Assembly: GCF_001949145.1 (NCBI RefSeq)
Contig: NW_019091373.1
Coordinates: 656,155-720,154 of the forward strand
Source of the DNA: Acanthaster planci
Taxonomy: Eukaryota > Echinodermata > Asteroidea > Valvatida > Acanthasteridae
DNA: 64,000 nucleotides
Reading direction: 5' to 3'
Positions within the stretch are counted from its first letter, which is position 1. Every line of letters starts with the position of its first letter. The translations under genes were made by a program, and so were the position numbers. The notes under the pieces were generated by a model. It was not told where the DNA came from. It made no database searches and saw only the letters and a list, made by a program, of their open reading frames with translations. Positions 1 through 11,500 of this stretch are shown piece by piece.

Positions 1-669
1 GACATCAGGACTGAGTGACAACCACACATTGTCTATCCTGTCTAGACTAATACAGAGCAAACGAGGGCGCTTGATCACATGTAGTCGCCATAAGGTTGGT
101 GTGCTTGATAAATTTCTCTGAGAAGGTCCGTTGAAGTCCATATTTTCCAGACGAAATTTGACTGAAAAGGGTTTTACAGTGTTCAACGAATTAGATCACA
201 GGTTCTTGATGTGATACACTAACCAAAGGCATTTATAATAAGTACAGTATTATAAAATGATGAATTTCACAGTGTCCTTTAGGTTTTAAAAGGTCGAACG
301 CTTTTACTTTTGTGAGGACTATAAAAGAAAAAAATCACCCAATCATGGGTGAATTTGGGTGACCTTGACTAAGACGTTTTTGTCAAAGATTGTGGGGCGT
401 TTGATATTTGTACCAACTTTTGGCAAAAAATCAACATCAACCTTTTTACACTGACCAATATGATTATTCGAATTCTAATAAAACATCGTATTGAAATTAA
501 CCTAAAAATGCCATACTCATATTTTCATATCAGCCTGTACTGGAGAAGCAACTATTTCAAAAGTTTTCATTTCCATAAGAAGGTACCCTCGCCACAAGCC
601 AATGCCTCTTGGGTGTAAAACAGTTGTCCCTAAACCAGAATGTTTCGCCTAACGTCTCGTCCAACTTAC
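1..669. other. non-coding flank, probably GALNT-like intron
   Basis: I see no exon here. Because the minus-strand exon at 670-950 ends in a strong donor, this stretch should be the first part of its next intron, with the following exon lying beyond the left edge. It contains a short imperfect palindrome around 336-362 built from TCACCC and GGGTGA words. Confidence 0.4.
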
Positions 670-950
670 TGCGGATCCCTAAGATCAGGCAGTGACCTGT
701 CCACAGATATCTTATTACTGCCATACAAGTTCAGCGAGTACTCTCGCAGGCTTTTTTCTACCGCAGCTTTCTCCCAATCCTCCAGGGTGACCGAGACGCC
801 TTGTTCCCCGATGCCATGCCGACTAGGCTCCCGGGGCGGCTCAAAGTTGCCCGTCACCTCCTTGTGGATTGCCCCATGCACCCTGGTCTGGTGCTTGCCG
901 CTAGCGGTGTCCTCGGAACGGAATACTCCCAGAAGGCCGAATATCCCGCC
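670..950 (-). CDS. polypeptide N-acetylgalactosaminyltransferase-like, single internal exon (partial)
   Basis: GALNT enzymes start mucin-type O-glycosylation in the Golgi by adding GalNAc to Ser/Thr. The exon has an acceptor (cacctag) just above 950 and a CA|GTAAGT donor just below 670, is open throughout (281 nt, enters in phase 0, leaves in phase 2), and encodes about 93 residues. Its end, NKISVDRSLPDLRDPQ, matches the family's junction between stem and catalytic domain, where a SDRI.l.RslPDxR.p.C pattern precedes the GT-A domain. The upstream G-E-Q-G-V-x-V-x-L stretch also fits the stem. The catalytic domain (DxH, WGGEN) and the ricin-type lectin domain would lie left of position 1. The exon with the membrane anchor should lie to the right, but I could not find it between 951 and 5016. 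Family call fairly secure; paralogue unknown. Confidence 0.66.
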
Positions 951-3900
951 CTAGGTGAGATTGTCAAAAAGGGGAAGTCGGCATGTCAGAAGAAATTTGG
1001 GGCGACATGAACCAGTCAGTGTTATCAAGAGAAGTAAACTTCATAATTTGATTGAAAAATGTGAACTAAAACATAACGGCCAATCAAGAATAGTTGAAGA
1101 TACTGACAATCTTAAAACTACATGTACATGTATTATAAACTTTCATTTTCACTTAAAATACACACTAACATGTTCGTTGTGAAGTGTTCGTGTCATGCAT
1201 TTTGTCACCGCACCCCCATGACCATGACAATGCCTTAACTTGCTTTGATGCTTTGAGGATATCATGCACTGTGAAGAACCCCATCCATTTGTGCAACATT
1301 TTGGATAACGGACGGGCGCTTATCTTCTGCTTGAGCCCTCTTAATACAGGTGAAATTTTGATATAGGCAAGCACGATAACCCTCCCGGATCTCATTTCTG
1401 AACCTGATGGAGCATGCATCACAGTCTCTATATAAGTAGCCGGGAAGTGTGTATGTGAGGCACAGCAGACGCTGAGCCTTAAAAGCTAACCAAAAATTAG
1501 GGGGAGGGGTGCGACCAAAAATGGAGGACCCTGCACATAAATACCACAGAGTGTCATAAAACAGACAGTTTTTGACCATTTAGTATTCCTCTTCGATTTT
1601 TCAATTTGGGGAAAGCTTAACACAGCTTAAGACTGACAAGAAATGCGAGGCTTCATCGCTTACTAATGCTAGAAATTGATTCTAATTGGTTACTAGGGCG
1701 AAGTAGGACCAACGGCAGTTGCAACAAATGCAACATCCTAAACTTTGAGCATGTAAGAGCTGCAAAAAAGACGACCCAGGAAGGCAAGCAAAAACATGCA
1801 TATGTCAGTTATTTCCCAAGGCATTCTGTGTGGAAAATCTACATTTAACTGAAGTAAAGAAGTCACATTTAACAACTTTTTTCTTTTTTTTTTTTGGTTT
1901 AACTATTTGTATCTTGAATCATGAATTTTGTTAGCTGGATATTCACATACTATGGATAAACCATGTTTTATTGCAACCTTTTCAGTAGCGCACGACATAC
2001 TCATTGGGCTGTGTACCGTTATACTTCCTACAAAATAAGCGTGATGTGGTCTTTTAGGCCCATCACAATGGGTGTCTCTTACAGCTCGGTCAACTGAACT
2101 GTCACATAGTCACATTGGTGACTCCCTTGGACAAATGTAAATTGAAGATACATGCCATGCACGATCATGAATGAATGAAAAACCATTCGACACTTCTGTT
2201 TCCTTTAAAAACTTTGACTATTAATTCCCCCAAAAGACTTTTTTCTTCAACACAGCTCTCGATAAGTTGCAAGTTCTCTGAATTCCTGCACAACTATATT
2301 ATTCAAAACTGTAAACATTTTACACCAATTCTCTTCAATTCAGGTCACTCACAAAACACTTATTCAAAAACTTTAATCATTTAGGTCCACTATTAATTAT
2401 GTCATGCTCAAAATTAGATGACCCTTCAACACTTTCAACTTACAAATTTTGATTCCCGTCGCTTCAAAGCAAAATAAATTTCCAATACAATTTATAGTAT
2501 TAACATCTGAATCTTTCCTTTATGTACAGTTTATTTTGCAATCTCCCAGATGGTGTATAATCCCAACTGGCAACAGTACATGTATTTTATTTCTCAAACG
2601 CCAACATTTATATTCGTATTAAACTCGAAACATCTTTTTTTCACAGTGCCTTCACTTATTGCCACTCACAACTTTTCTTTTGACTTTTTTACGTACTGGT
2701 ACCACTTCCAATATCAGTTGGCAGGTAGTCGGAACAATCAATCAATTTCAATAATAACTACACATCTCCATTCCAACAGCGTCTTTTTGTTGACTCTTCA
2801 CTACAATTACCAACTTTCAAAATTCTTACTTTCGATATTAATTAAACAATATTACCAGTTTATCCTTCTCAATACATACGCCTTTTATTAAACAGAAGAT
2901 CAAAATTCAGCGTTAGAATCTGTGATTTTAAACCAATTTCCAATGGGACTTAAAATTCAATATTTCCATAACTGCAAGGCATAATCTTCCAGCAGCACAC
3001 AATTTTAATATTTATAAAGTCACTGAATATCACGGTCAAGAGTCAGATGATCCTAGGGCATACAAGTTCACAGGGTTTTGCTGAAGTTGATACTTTGAGC
3101 GATCCACCTGTGTACGCCATTCCGAGCTCCAAGTATTAGCCACGAAGGAGTGGTAGCTATAGGCCCCTTTTCGACGATTCTCATGGATCGCGTGATACAG
3201 CAAAATGATCCGAGGACCCATTTTAGTGATATCCCGCTTCAAAACCAGTTAAGCTTTGAAAACAAAATTTCACGTTGTTCAGAGGTTCTGCAATATTAAC
3301 CCTAACTGGATTATACCCAAAGAAAAACTGGCAAAAAGTTCACACTTGATTAACCACGGCACTGACAAAAGATGCATTGCTTGGAAAGCACACACTCTCA
3401 TCCACCTTGCATAATTATCCTTATATGGCAGGGTTTACTAAACTGTGACACGCACAGTAAAATCAAGGTACACTGAATATTCATTAGGCCTAAACTATCT
3501 ACCAATGAGAATAAGGAAAATAAAATATACACCGAGAGACTTTTTTTTCTGGAAACTTTATTCGCTTGCTAGACAACATACACAAATCATAAAAGCAAAA
3601 AACAGGTTAAATGTGACGTGAACAACTTTTCTTGGATACTCGACGCCATTTCATGAGATTGGGTCTGCATCAGTACATGGGCTACTGCTCGAAATTATGT
3701 ACGAATATTATGGTGTTTGCTTAGCAGGCACTTCTGAAAGACTCAGGCATGCATATTAAGCTGTACTTGCTAAAATAAAGCAAAAGAAGGAATACGCTCC
3801 AAAAGTGAGTTCCTTATAAAAAGCCAATCCAAACGAGTGAAAACCACGTACTCTAGAAGAGTGACATTGACACCTTTTCAAGGAGCCATAGAAGTTACAA

Positions 3901-4185
3901 CTCAACATGGGTTCTCCCTTGTATGGCTCCTCTCATTCTTACCGAGTTCCGAATTCACTCTTTGTGGTGGCTTTAGATGAGGGCTTTACTCTTTTGGAGA
4001 GTGCATGAATTTTCACTCTTTTGTATTTAGAAAGAGTACCACCAACGGTCTTAACAAAGCGAGTCCCCCATGTGGGGGTCAGGAGGTTGATTCGCAGTTA
4101 GGTAGAAATGGAGACTTGACTTACAGTTCCTGAAAAGCATACTCAGGCTGTGCTTTATAAACTCTCCACCAGCGTATGTTTGTAC
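951..4185. other. AT-rich stretch without a recognisable gene
   Basis: Open frames here are short, have no family signature and sit in low-complexity AT-rich DNA (for example 2175-2900). The stretch is probably intron or upstream DNA of the GALNT-like gene. Segment 3820-4040 is rich in GAGTG/CACTC words in both orientations (ACTCTTTT, GAGTGAAAA), which may be an old repeat; I cannot name it. Confidence 0.4.
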
Positions 4186-4400
4186 GTGGGGGAGCGGGTT
4201 AGCGTAGCGGTTCTTTCCTCGCCTTGCACCAATGAGACCCGGGTTCGAGTCCCGTCTTGGCCCAGGCTTTATTTGGTTTCCAGTCCATACTCGCTGTCGC
4301 AGGTTTTCTCCGGGCACTCCTGTTTCCTCCTGCCTCTAAAACTGGACCTTCTGCCTAACTCCGTAATGTGATGCTGATTAATAAAGTGTATGAATAAACG
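4186..4400 (+). mobile_element. tRNA-derived SINE
   Basis: The head has a perfect RNA polymerase III A box (TAGCGTAGCGG, 4200-4210) and B box (GGTTCGAGTCC, 4242-4252) 31 nt apart, as in a tRNA gene. The acceptor arms do not pair, so this is not a working tRNA. The body continues with CTGTCGCAGGTTTTCTCCGG and a CTCCTGTTTCCTCC motif, of a kind common in invertebrate tRNA-SINE bodies, and ends in an AT-rich tail with AATAAA-like words near 4380-4400. It lies between the GALNT-like exon and the DDD glycosyltransferase. Confidence 0.72.
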
Positions 4401-5016
4401 TACAGTTATTGGAGCAAATAGCCCGAGTTGCTGAAAGCGCCATTAAAAACAAAACAACAACGCTTGTACGCTTGAGAAAGGGTTGCATGCAAAAAGAATG
4501 ATCCCTGACGTATACTCACATTTGGATAGACTCATGGCGTTTACATGTATGACTTACTAAAGTTATTTTCAAAAGATAATAAAATATCAAGCATTTTTCA
4601 GTGTTGCGTATGATTAGTATTCTCACTGCCTTAGGAACACCTTCATTACAAACCGCGTATATTTATGTAAAAATTGCATTATAGCGTTATAGTGTTAGTC
4701 TAGTGCACACATTATTACCCAACAAAACCGGCACAATAATTAACTGTAACTAAAAATACATTACTTTTCTGTGATCGAATTCTCTCGTGTTGGACAATAC
4801 TTCTCAAAAAGCAAAAAGAATTTAAAATGTTATGCAGCTAGTAAACCACTAAATACAAAATAACTGTTCTATATTGCCTTAGAAAATTAGCATATCAGAT
4901 TAAATTCGACGGCGATACTGTTCACAATGGTCTGTGCACGTAAATTTTCCGGCATCCACTATGGAAAATTCGAAGCACAAATCTGTAAAGCAAAATAAAC
5001 CTAGACTGATGATTAT
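4401..5016. other. 3' flank of the DDD glycosyltransferase gene
   Basis: AT-rich, no coding signal. Reading leftward it is the expected 3' UTR side of the gene that ends at 5017. I found no clear AATAAA on the minus strand within 500 nt of the stop. Confidence 0.35.
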
Positions 5017-6210
5017 TTAATTAGTCTCAGTTTTTGTGTCGAAATCAAGAATGGTTTGAAATTTTTCTGGGAGAAACCTGACGAGATCTTGAAAAGCGAT
5101 GACCTCGAACCTCTCCAGAAAGGCTCCCTTTGAAATCATGTGTCGATTGATGCTGTAGGCAAAGTGCACAACAAAGGCTTTCCCAACTATACAGTTAGGG
5201 TTTTTCACTTTGCGAGAGTAGATCTGCGTCAGCCACTCTTCGTCGCTTTCCTTTAGCGGTCCACTCTCAAGCATGGCTTTAAAGTCGAAGAGGTTCACAT
5301 CCAAAAGATAGAAATTGATGCTATAGCGAGCTCTCTCTTTTGTCAGGTACCGTCCGTCAAATAGGAACTGCTCTAGTGATTTGTTCTCGTAGTGATGGAG
5401 AAATGCCTTCAGAGCAAGCTCGGCACATTCTGCAGATCTCCACCCACACTTCGGGCTGCCAGCGAGGTTAAAGCCAAACTTGAGTTTCCGTGGGTTTATG
5501 ACCCCGTCGTCATAGATACCCATCTCTTGGTGTATGTAGCTACTTCGCCAGTTAGCACCTCCGATGTTGGCAAAATGAATGAAGCATTCAGAAGTGTTCT
5601 GCTGTTCTATTAGCTGCCGGAATGCTCCAGGGTGAATATATACAATGTCGTCGTCCATTTTGAAGTATTTTCTCTCGGGGTGTCTCGCCATTTCATTAAA
5701 AATCTTGTACGTAGCCCCCGCGAAGATGTATTTGGGACGGTCCGTCGTGTCCGTGTTAGGATTCATAAGCCAGAACCGAAATACATCCTCGTCTAGGTGT
5801 TCATTGGCGCTGTTAGCCAACTGGATCAGCTTATGAAGTGTGGAGTTGTCGTACTGGATCATGATATAGTACACCTTGTCCAGAACACCACCATTTTTCC
5901 GCAAACTGCGGTAAATGTAAGCAAAGTTGATCCGAAGGTATGCCCATCGCCCAGAGAAGATGCAGAGAATATTCTGTGTGCTAAGTCGGCTGGCATTGGT
6001 GACGACCTGGCTCGGTTTTTGTTCCAGTCCCTCACGTTCATGGTGTAGAGGCCGAAATGTCCGTTGCTTTGGAACTGGTAGCTCCATCACTGGCGAAGAG
6101 GAAAAGAAGATGTAGCCCAGCGTAATGAAAGTGACAACCAAAGCCACGCATAAGAGAAAAACTTTCCCCTTGTAGGCATTATAACGACCCAGCCTCCGGT
6201 ACACGTACAT
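5017..6210 (-). CDS. type II membrane glycosyltransferase-like protein with DDD motif
   Basis: Encodes 397 residues. The ATG at 6208-6210 is used because the open frame above it has no other Met, and a pyrimidine-rich acceptor (ctttctgttag) ends at 6219, eight bases before the ATG, which points to a 5' UTR intron. Architecture: a basic cytosolic tail (1-16, MYVYRRLGRYNAYKGK), one hydrophobic anchor (about 17-36), a short stem, then a lumenal domain. KYFKMDDDIVYIHP has D186-D188 in the position of the metal-binding DxD of GT-A enzymes. It is followed by FIHFANIGGANW and a Cys/Trp-rich segment (CGWRSAEC, about 255-262) that may hold disulphides. N-glycosylation sequons are present (NAS, NST, NTS, NKS). 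It should act in the Golgi or ER lumen. I cannot assign a CAZy family: the layout resembles small beta-glycosyltransferases, but the usual GT31 motifs are not obvious. The gene is real with high confidence; donor, acceptor and even activity are inferred. Confidence 0.78.
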   Translation of the reverse strand: MYVYRRLGRYNAYKGKVFLLCVALVVTFITLGYIFFSSSPVMELPVPKQRTFRPLHHEREGLEQKPSQVVTNASRLSTQNILCIFSGRWAYLRINFAYIYRSLRKNGGVLDKVYYIMIQYDNSTLHKLIQLANSANEHLDEDVFRFWLMNPNTDTTDRPKYIFAGATYKIFNEMARHPERKYFKMDDDIVYIHPGAFRQLIEQQNTSECFIHFANIGGANWRSSYIHQEMGIYDDGVINPRKLKFGFNLAGSPKCGWRSAECAELALKAFLHHYENKSLEQFLFDGRYLTKERARYSINFYLLDVNLFDFKAMLESGPLKESDEEWLTQIYSRKVKNPNCIVGKAFVVHFAYSINRHMISKGAFLERFEVIAFQDLVRFLPEKFQTILDFDTKTETN

Positions 6211-9200
6211 TTCGTATCCTAACAGAAAGCAAAGAAATTTTGCAACGAGTGTGCCAGACCGCACAAATACAGTAACGCTGTCATTGGCGGACACTGGCAC
6301 CCTTTACTCATTTAGTTTTGTCAGTTTGGGCTGCCATACATGGAGATGGCTTGAATGCATGCATTCTAATAGGATACTACTCTTTGGTGCGTTTCAAATT
6401 CCCTTTGTGGATTGTTCAGGCATACTTTGGCGGAAACTGACACCTTTTGTGGCGGACCCATTCGACCGGCCTGATCAGAGATGGAATTGCCCTCGTCCAA
6501 CGCCACAAATATATTTATTAATCTTACACAAGGACACAGGGGGGGGAGGTATCAGCCACCGAACGGCAGACTAAGCCTGGGAGCAGTTCGTTGGGTAGAA
6601 GTTTACCAATACTTAGGAAAGACAAGGTCTATCTGGCAATAGAGCAATTAAATGAAGGGAAACCTAAATCAGCCTCACAGTGACGCAGGATTTCCAAGGA
6701 CAATTAATCAAGTAATTGGTTTACTGTAATGACAAATCAATGAGGTATATAAATAGCACAAGGTTTATTTACACAATACACCTGAACAGGCAACGCAATA
6801 TGCCTCATGTGGTAAACTTAACCACCCGACTAGCTTTAGCACAGCTAATCTATAACCCTAGGGATACCTCAGTACTAGCAAATATAGATAGCCCTCACGC
6901 AAAGAATATAGAGTGTCAGTCAAATCTGGGTAGATTTAACGAAAGGGTAATGACTCTCACAGCGATCTGAGCACATCAAGTAAACATCAAGGCCAACTAG
7001 CACAATGATAACTCAGGCCCGTAGGCTGGGGGGGGGTGTCGAAGGACCCCCCGCGCTTCTGAGTTCCGCTCGTTGGAGGGTATGTTTGTTTTCAATAACA
7101 AATACATATTTTTAATATACCGTAATTTTCGCAATACAAGCCGCGGCTTACAAGTTACACGTTGATTCTCACGCTAAAAAGATGTGACCCATGTGGCTTA
7201 TACTCTGAGCGGCTTATACGGCAACATTTTGAAGAATGAAATGCAGTCACTAAAGGCCTAGCTAAGCCTCAGCTCAGCACAGCCTAGCCCAGGCCGCCGC
7301 CGCCGACAGGCCACGCGTGCAAGCGGCACAGCGCTCCAGGCGCGCGGGCAACGCAGTCATGTTTTCGTTCGTTGCCGTTAACTTGGGCTCTACTCACGTG
7401 TCGGAATTGAAGGAAACCCGTCCAGAGATAATGGATAGACTTGTAAATATATCGTAAGTACCGCTCACACCTCACAAATCGTGTGTGTGGCGCGTCTGTT
7501 TGTTTTTGTTTTTTTTACGGTTGTGTTATCCATGTTGTTTATTTCATTGGTTATTTGGTAAACTGTTAAAAAGAAAGAACTGCATGGACCACCCAGCAAG
7601 GACACTAATCCAGCCCGTCAAAAGTAATTTTGAGGAATTGAAACTTAAAGTTTTGGTTTAAATTAACGACAACACTCGTTCGCGCGTTGCTCCACTTTAC
7701 GCTTGGAGATTCTGTACGCAAAAGTGGTGCGGACCCTAACGTTGGGCTCTTTGAATTTTTGCTTCTAACGTTTGTGTATGGAGCAATATTTTGCCTCCAA
7801 TCTCACGAAAGATGAAATTTAATCAGACTCCAAATATTCTGATTCACTGTCGATTTCATATATCCGCTACAAAGTTCCGATGAAATTTTATTTTGGTCCG
7901 ATTTTTCCGATTTTGTTTTTACCTGAAGTGCAAACTGAACTCTTTTAAATGCGCCCCAAAATACACACACTTTTTTTTTACAATTTTTAGTGAGTGGAAG
8001 TAATAACTATTTGCTAGAATTTATCTAGAATTACTAGAATTTATAGAACGTCTGAAATTCTTGAGTGGAATTTTCTGAGATTTTTAAAAAGTGATGTTCA
8101 TATTATTCGCTCGTCACCCAGCGCCTGATTCAGGGTGCCGGGTGACAAGCAAATTCGCACCAGGCCAATTTACGAAACACTGTGAATTTTGAAAACTGAA
8201 ATATACAAGTCTTACATGCATCCTTCGGTTCGCAACAAACATGCAATTTCTTCAAAAGCACATTATGATAGGCCAGAAGTTCCACTTCTGGGTTTAACGA
8301 CCCCCCCTTCTCTGGTCTGAGGCAACGGGATAACAGGATTGCCTTCCAGCCATCACCCCATTAACAGTAGGCCTACATGTACTTTCAACAGCAGAGACCA
8401 CTAGCTCGCAGCCTAGGTTCACTACGTACATTCATTTAAATAATCTATACCCAATACGACTCATACACCCGCCAGTTGTCGCAGTGGATCCACACGCAGC
8501 GGCCCCCCTCCTGTCACTCTACGACCCTGTAGCGAACTAATTGTGCGCGCCTTAGGGTCCAGACCACTAATTCAAGTCCCATTGAAAACAGTGTGAAATC
8601 AGCACCGTTCAGGACCCAATAGCATGCACGCCAACATCCCTGAGATTTCTGAAGCACAAATGAAATTCTTCTCGGGTCATTTATCTTTCAATTTCTTTTC
8701 AATTTTTTATGGGTTAACCAATTACATTTATAATTATTCCCACAAAACAAAATCACCCCCCCCCCCAAAAAAGTGATTTTTCCGAAGTCTGATTCCAGCC
8801 ATTTTTCAAGTGGCAACCCTCAACTTTCTGGGGCACTTAGGACCCTTTTTCAACCGTAGTTTTTAGCCCTTCTGCTCTCATATGAAAGCTCAAAGATCCA
8901 GGGAGTTGATCCTGGCAAGGATTTACACAATCTCACCATTTTGGGGGCCAAACAATCTCCTTTTTCAAAAGATCCTGCGGGGGCGCTTTTAATGCTAATG
9001 AGCTGGCTAGAAACTCTCACTTGAATTAGTGGTCTGCACCCCTTAGGCATGCCACAGGCGCTAAGCGCTGGCCTGGTGATCCACGAATTGCTGATTGGTA
9101 AACGTAAACATTAATAATTTATGAATTAGACTGGCATCGATGCCTACCCCTGTACTCTGCATGTAAGGCATGTGTTAGCGCTTGTACTCCCATTCAGGTC

Positions 9201-9419
9201 TTACACCCACCGAGTGTTGCTACACACTTCTTGTCCGCTATTCTCGTACTGTTTTGCTTGTTTTACTACCCACCCGCCCACCCACCCACTGGGTTCATGT
9301 TTACTGTCAGTGACAAATTTTAATATTCTGTAATTATTTATGGGGCGCAATATATATTTTCAGTCAATTATTTGTTTTCCTTTCGGTTGTTCCTACCGAC
9401 TGTTTCCTTTAAAATTTTC
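6211..9419. other. intergenic DNA with repeat remains
   Basis: No gene recognised. The right half of the DDD gene's 5' UTR and promoter should start here (6219 is the intron side of an acceptor). Holds homopolymer runs (poly-G near 7030 and 6540, poly-C near 8760), a CG-rich patch at 7285-7345, and a repeat end at 7117-7222. Short open frames at 7284-7475 and 8850-9050 have no family signature. Confidence 0.4.
7117..7222. repeat. dispersed-repeat fragment with AAGCCGCGGCTTA motif
   Basis: Contains CCGTAATTTTCGCAATACAA, then a palindromic GCCGCGGC core, and two later GGCTTATAC-type copies (7195-7203 and 7211-7219). It resembles the common interspersed motif of the form cgtaattttcgcactataag followed by repeated ggcttata blocks found in many animal genomes. 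Class not determined. Confidence 0.45.
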
Positions 9420-10740
9420 TTTCCACCGCCATGCCAACTTTTGACCAATGCTACTCCTGCGGTTCCGTCGGTCACTGGGCAAAAGCCTACCCATTCATGC
9501 AAGGCGCCATTTCCTTTAACATTTACCATGCCCGTACTAGATCCAGCTCCGTCTTCACAGTCGGGGGTCCCAGATACCCATTTCCAGCCTGGACTGTCTC
9601 AGCCTCAGAGCGAGCCCTCGCTGCCCCACCCAGTTCGTAGTCCAGTGCCTCCTCCGCAGTTGACTTCAACAAACTCGGCCCCTCTAGCATCTTCGGCTCG
9701 TCAAAATCATTGTCGGACATCAATCGTCACGACGTTTGACGATGTTCTTCAGATATAATGTTGTGTTGTATTGCTGCAGCCGCCGATGAAAGTTACCCCT
9801 TGTCTCTAAAAATTCTGGATAACGTCCGCCATTTGAACGCCCGACACGTCTTTTCCCATCAGATTCACAATAAAATCGAATGCTCCGATTGAGTTTTACC
9901 GCGGTGAAGGGGCTATCGTATGCAATGACATTGATTCCGCTCGTAAGCCCTGGTCTGTTGAGGAATCACCTCTGAGTTCAACATTGAGAGAACTTGAAGG
10001 TATTCGTTTTGCTCTCTTATCATTTCTTCCATTATTTCATCCTCTGATCTAAATATACTTTTTGACAGTCAGACTGCTGCGAAGATAATCGAATGCGGCA
10101 GCGTGAAATCGCACTTGTAGGCCAAAGCGTTTGACATGTTTAAGATATGTCTTCGGAACTCTATCAGAATTGACGTGGATTGGATTGGAACAAGCTGGTT
10201 TTCTGAGCAAGATCATTGACTTGGATGACTGGACCTTAACAGATGAATTCTTTGCCACACTTAATAGCCTTTAGGGCCCCTTCACGGTTGACTGCTTCGC
10301 AAATTATTACAATGCCAAAGTGTCACAACTTTACTCTCGTTTCTGGAACCCAGGCACATCCGGGGTGGATGCTTTTGCTCAAAACTGGTCTGGAGAACAC
10401 GCCCTTGTAGTTCCACTTGTGGTTCTGATTCCGGCTGCATTAGAACACATGCAACTTTGCCAATGCACCGGGGTTCTTGGCGACCCTCCCATCCCTCCTG
10501 GCCATTGTTGTGGTCCCATTTTAAACATTCAACAATGATAGGTGAAGTGGGCTACATCGCCCTCCAGCGAGGCAGAAACATGAATTCCACCCTCGGCTCC
10601 CCATATTTTAATGGTTACATTCCTGCAGCACATTTTGATTTCTCTGCCCACTCGGTGCATGGCTCATCTTTCCTATCCTGTTTCAAGAGAAACGTGACCA
10701 AATCCTACAGGATATAATCTTTGCTAAATCCGAGGGTACG
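9420..10740 (+). mobile_element. decayed DIRS/Ngaro-type (tyrosine-recombinase) retroelement
   Basis: Coding traces lie in order on the plus strand but in shifting frames with stops. First is a gag-like zinc knuckle (CYSCGSVGHW, about 9449-9490) whose last Cys is lost (AYP instead of CP). Then come RNase H traces: TLRELEGIRFAL at about 9980-10017 and DSQTAAKIIECGSVKSHL at about 10063-10117, followed by a stop at 10118-10120. A further block follows, with LDDWTLTDEFF, a stop at 10272-10274, then SRFWNPGTSGVDAF and NWSGE (to about 10395), which is the characteristic segment after RNase H in DIRS-group elements. The reverse transcriptase between gag and RNase H seems missing, and no intact tyrosine recombinase follows. 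It is a non-functional internal remnant; its ends are not defined. Confidence 0.65.
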
Positions 10741-10939
10741 GTAAATTCAATTTTTTTCCCTCGTTAAACAGTTACAGCATTCCTCTAACCTTGCCTGTCC
10801 CACAAGGAATTTTAGTGACACACCTATCACACTTCAAAGACCAGTCAAGATCAGAGAATGTGTTACTGTGGCTTCATTGAAATGGTTACCTACTAATCAA
10901 TGTCAAGAGCAATCCCCTCGACTCTATGAGGCGCCTTTT

Positions 10940-11500
10940 ATGACTTTATAAGTACAAAAAATCTCACGAAAATAATATATACATATGACGAAACTAATTT
11001 CTACAGGACGAAAGTGAAAAAAATCTCAAACGAAACAAATATATAAGGACGAAAGAAGTATATTAAATGGCGAAAACTAATACATAAAGTACCAAACCAA
11101 TCTACATGTACATATAGGACAAAACTACGTTTAAAGGACAAAGGTGATTTATACAGGACGAAAACTAATAAATATACGACAAAACTCATATATTTACGAC
11201 GAAACTAATAAATATAATACACTTGAAAATAATATATAGGATGAAACCAATATATAGTGGACGAAACTAATATATGACGAAACTAATATAGCCTATATAG
11301 GAAAAACTAATACATATAGAACGAAACTATAAAAAATAAAACGAAATGTAAAAAATGTAGAACAAACGTAAGAAAATAGAACGAAACTTAATATGGAACG
11401 AAACTGATAAATGGGACGAAGCGTCGCCTCCTCGACGCCAGACCAGTTGTGAGAGCAAAATGTAAAATATATAGAACGAAAATGTAAAATTTATAAGACG
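10940..11500. repeat. AT-rich degenerate tandem array (GACGAAACTAATATA-like unit)
   Basis: About 550 bp in which variants of GGACGAAA(C)TAATATA recur every 15-30 bp (for example 11147-11175, 11196-11215, 11230-11290, 11390-11420), with units drifting to AGAACGAAACT. Spacing and unit sequence are both irregular, so this is an old minisatellite-like field. No open frame of interest. Confidence 0.6.

Noticed and set aside
2550-2891. 113-codon open frame
   Set aside because: AT-driven composition (Phe, Tyr, Asn, Ile) with no motif; typical of AT-rich non-coding DNA.
4186-4262. Functional tRNA gene
   Set aside because: A and B boxes are perfect, but the acceptor stem does not pair and the sequence runs on into a SINE body.
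6211-6300. 30-residue extension of the DDD glycosyltransferase beginning at a GTG codon
   Set aside because: Animal genes start with ATG. The stretch contains a good splice acceptor just before the first ATG, so it is intron rather than coding.
10940-11500. CRISPR-like array
   Set aside because: Repeat units are degenerate and unevenly spaced, and this is a eukaryotic genome; it is a decayed tandem field.
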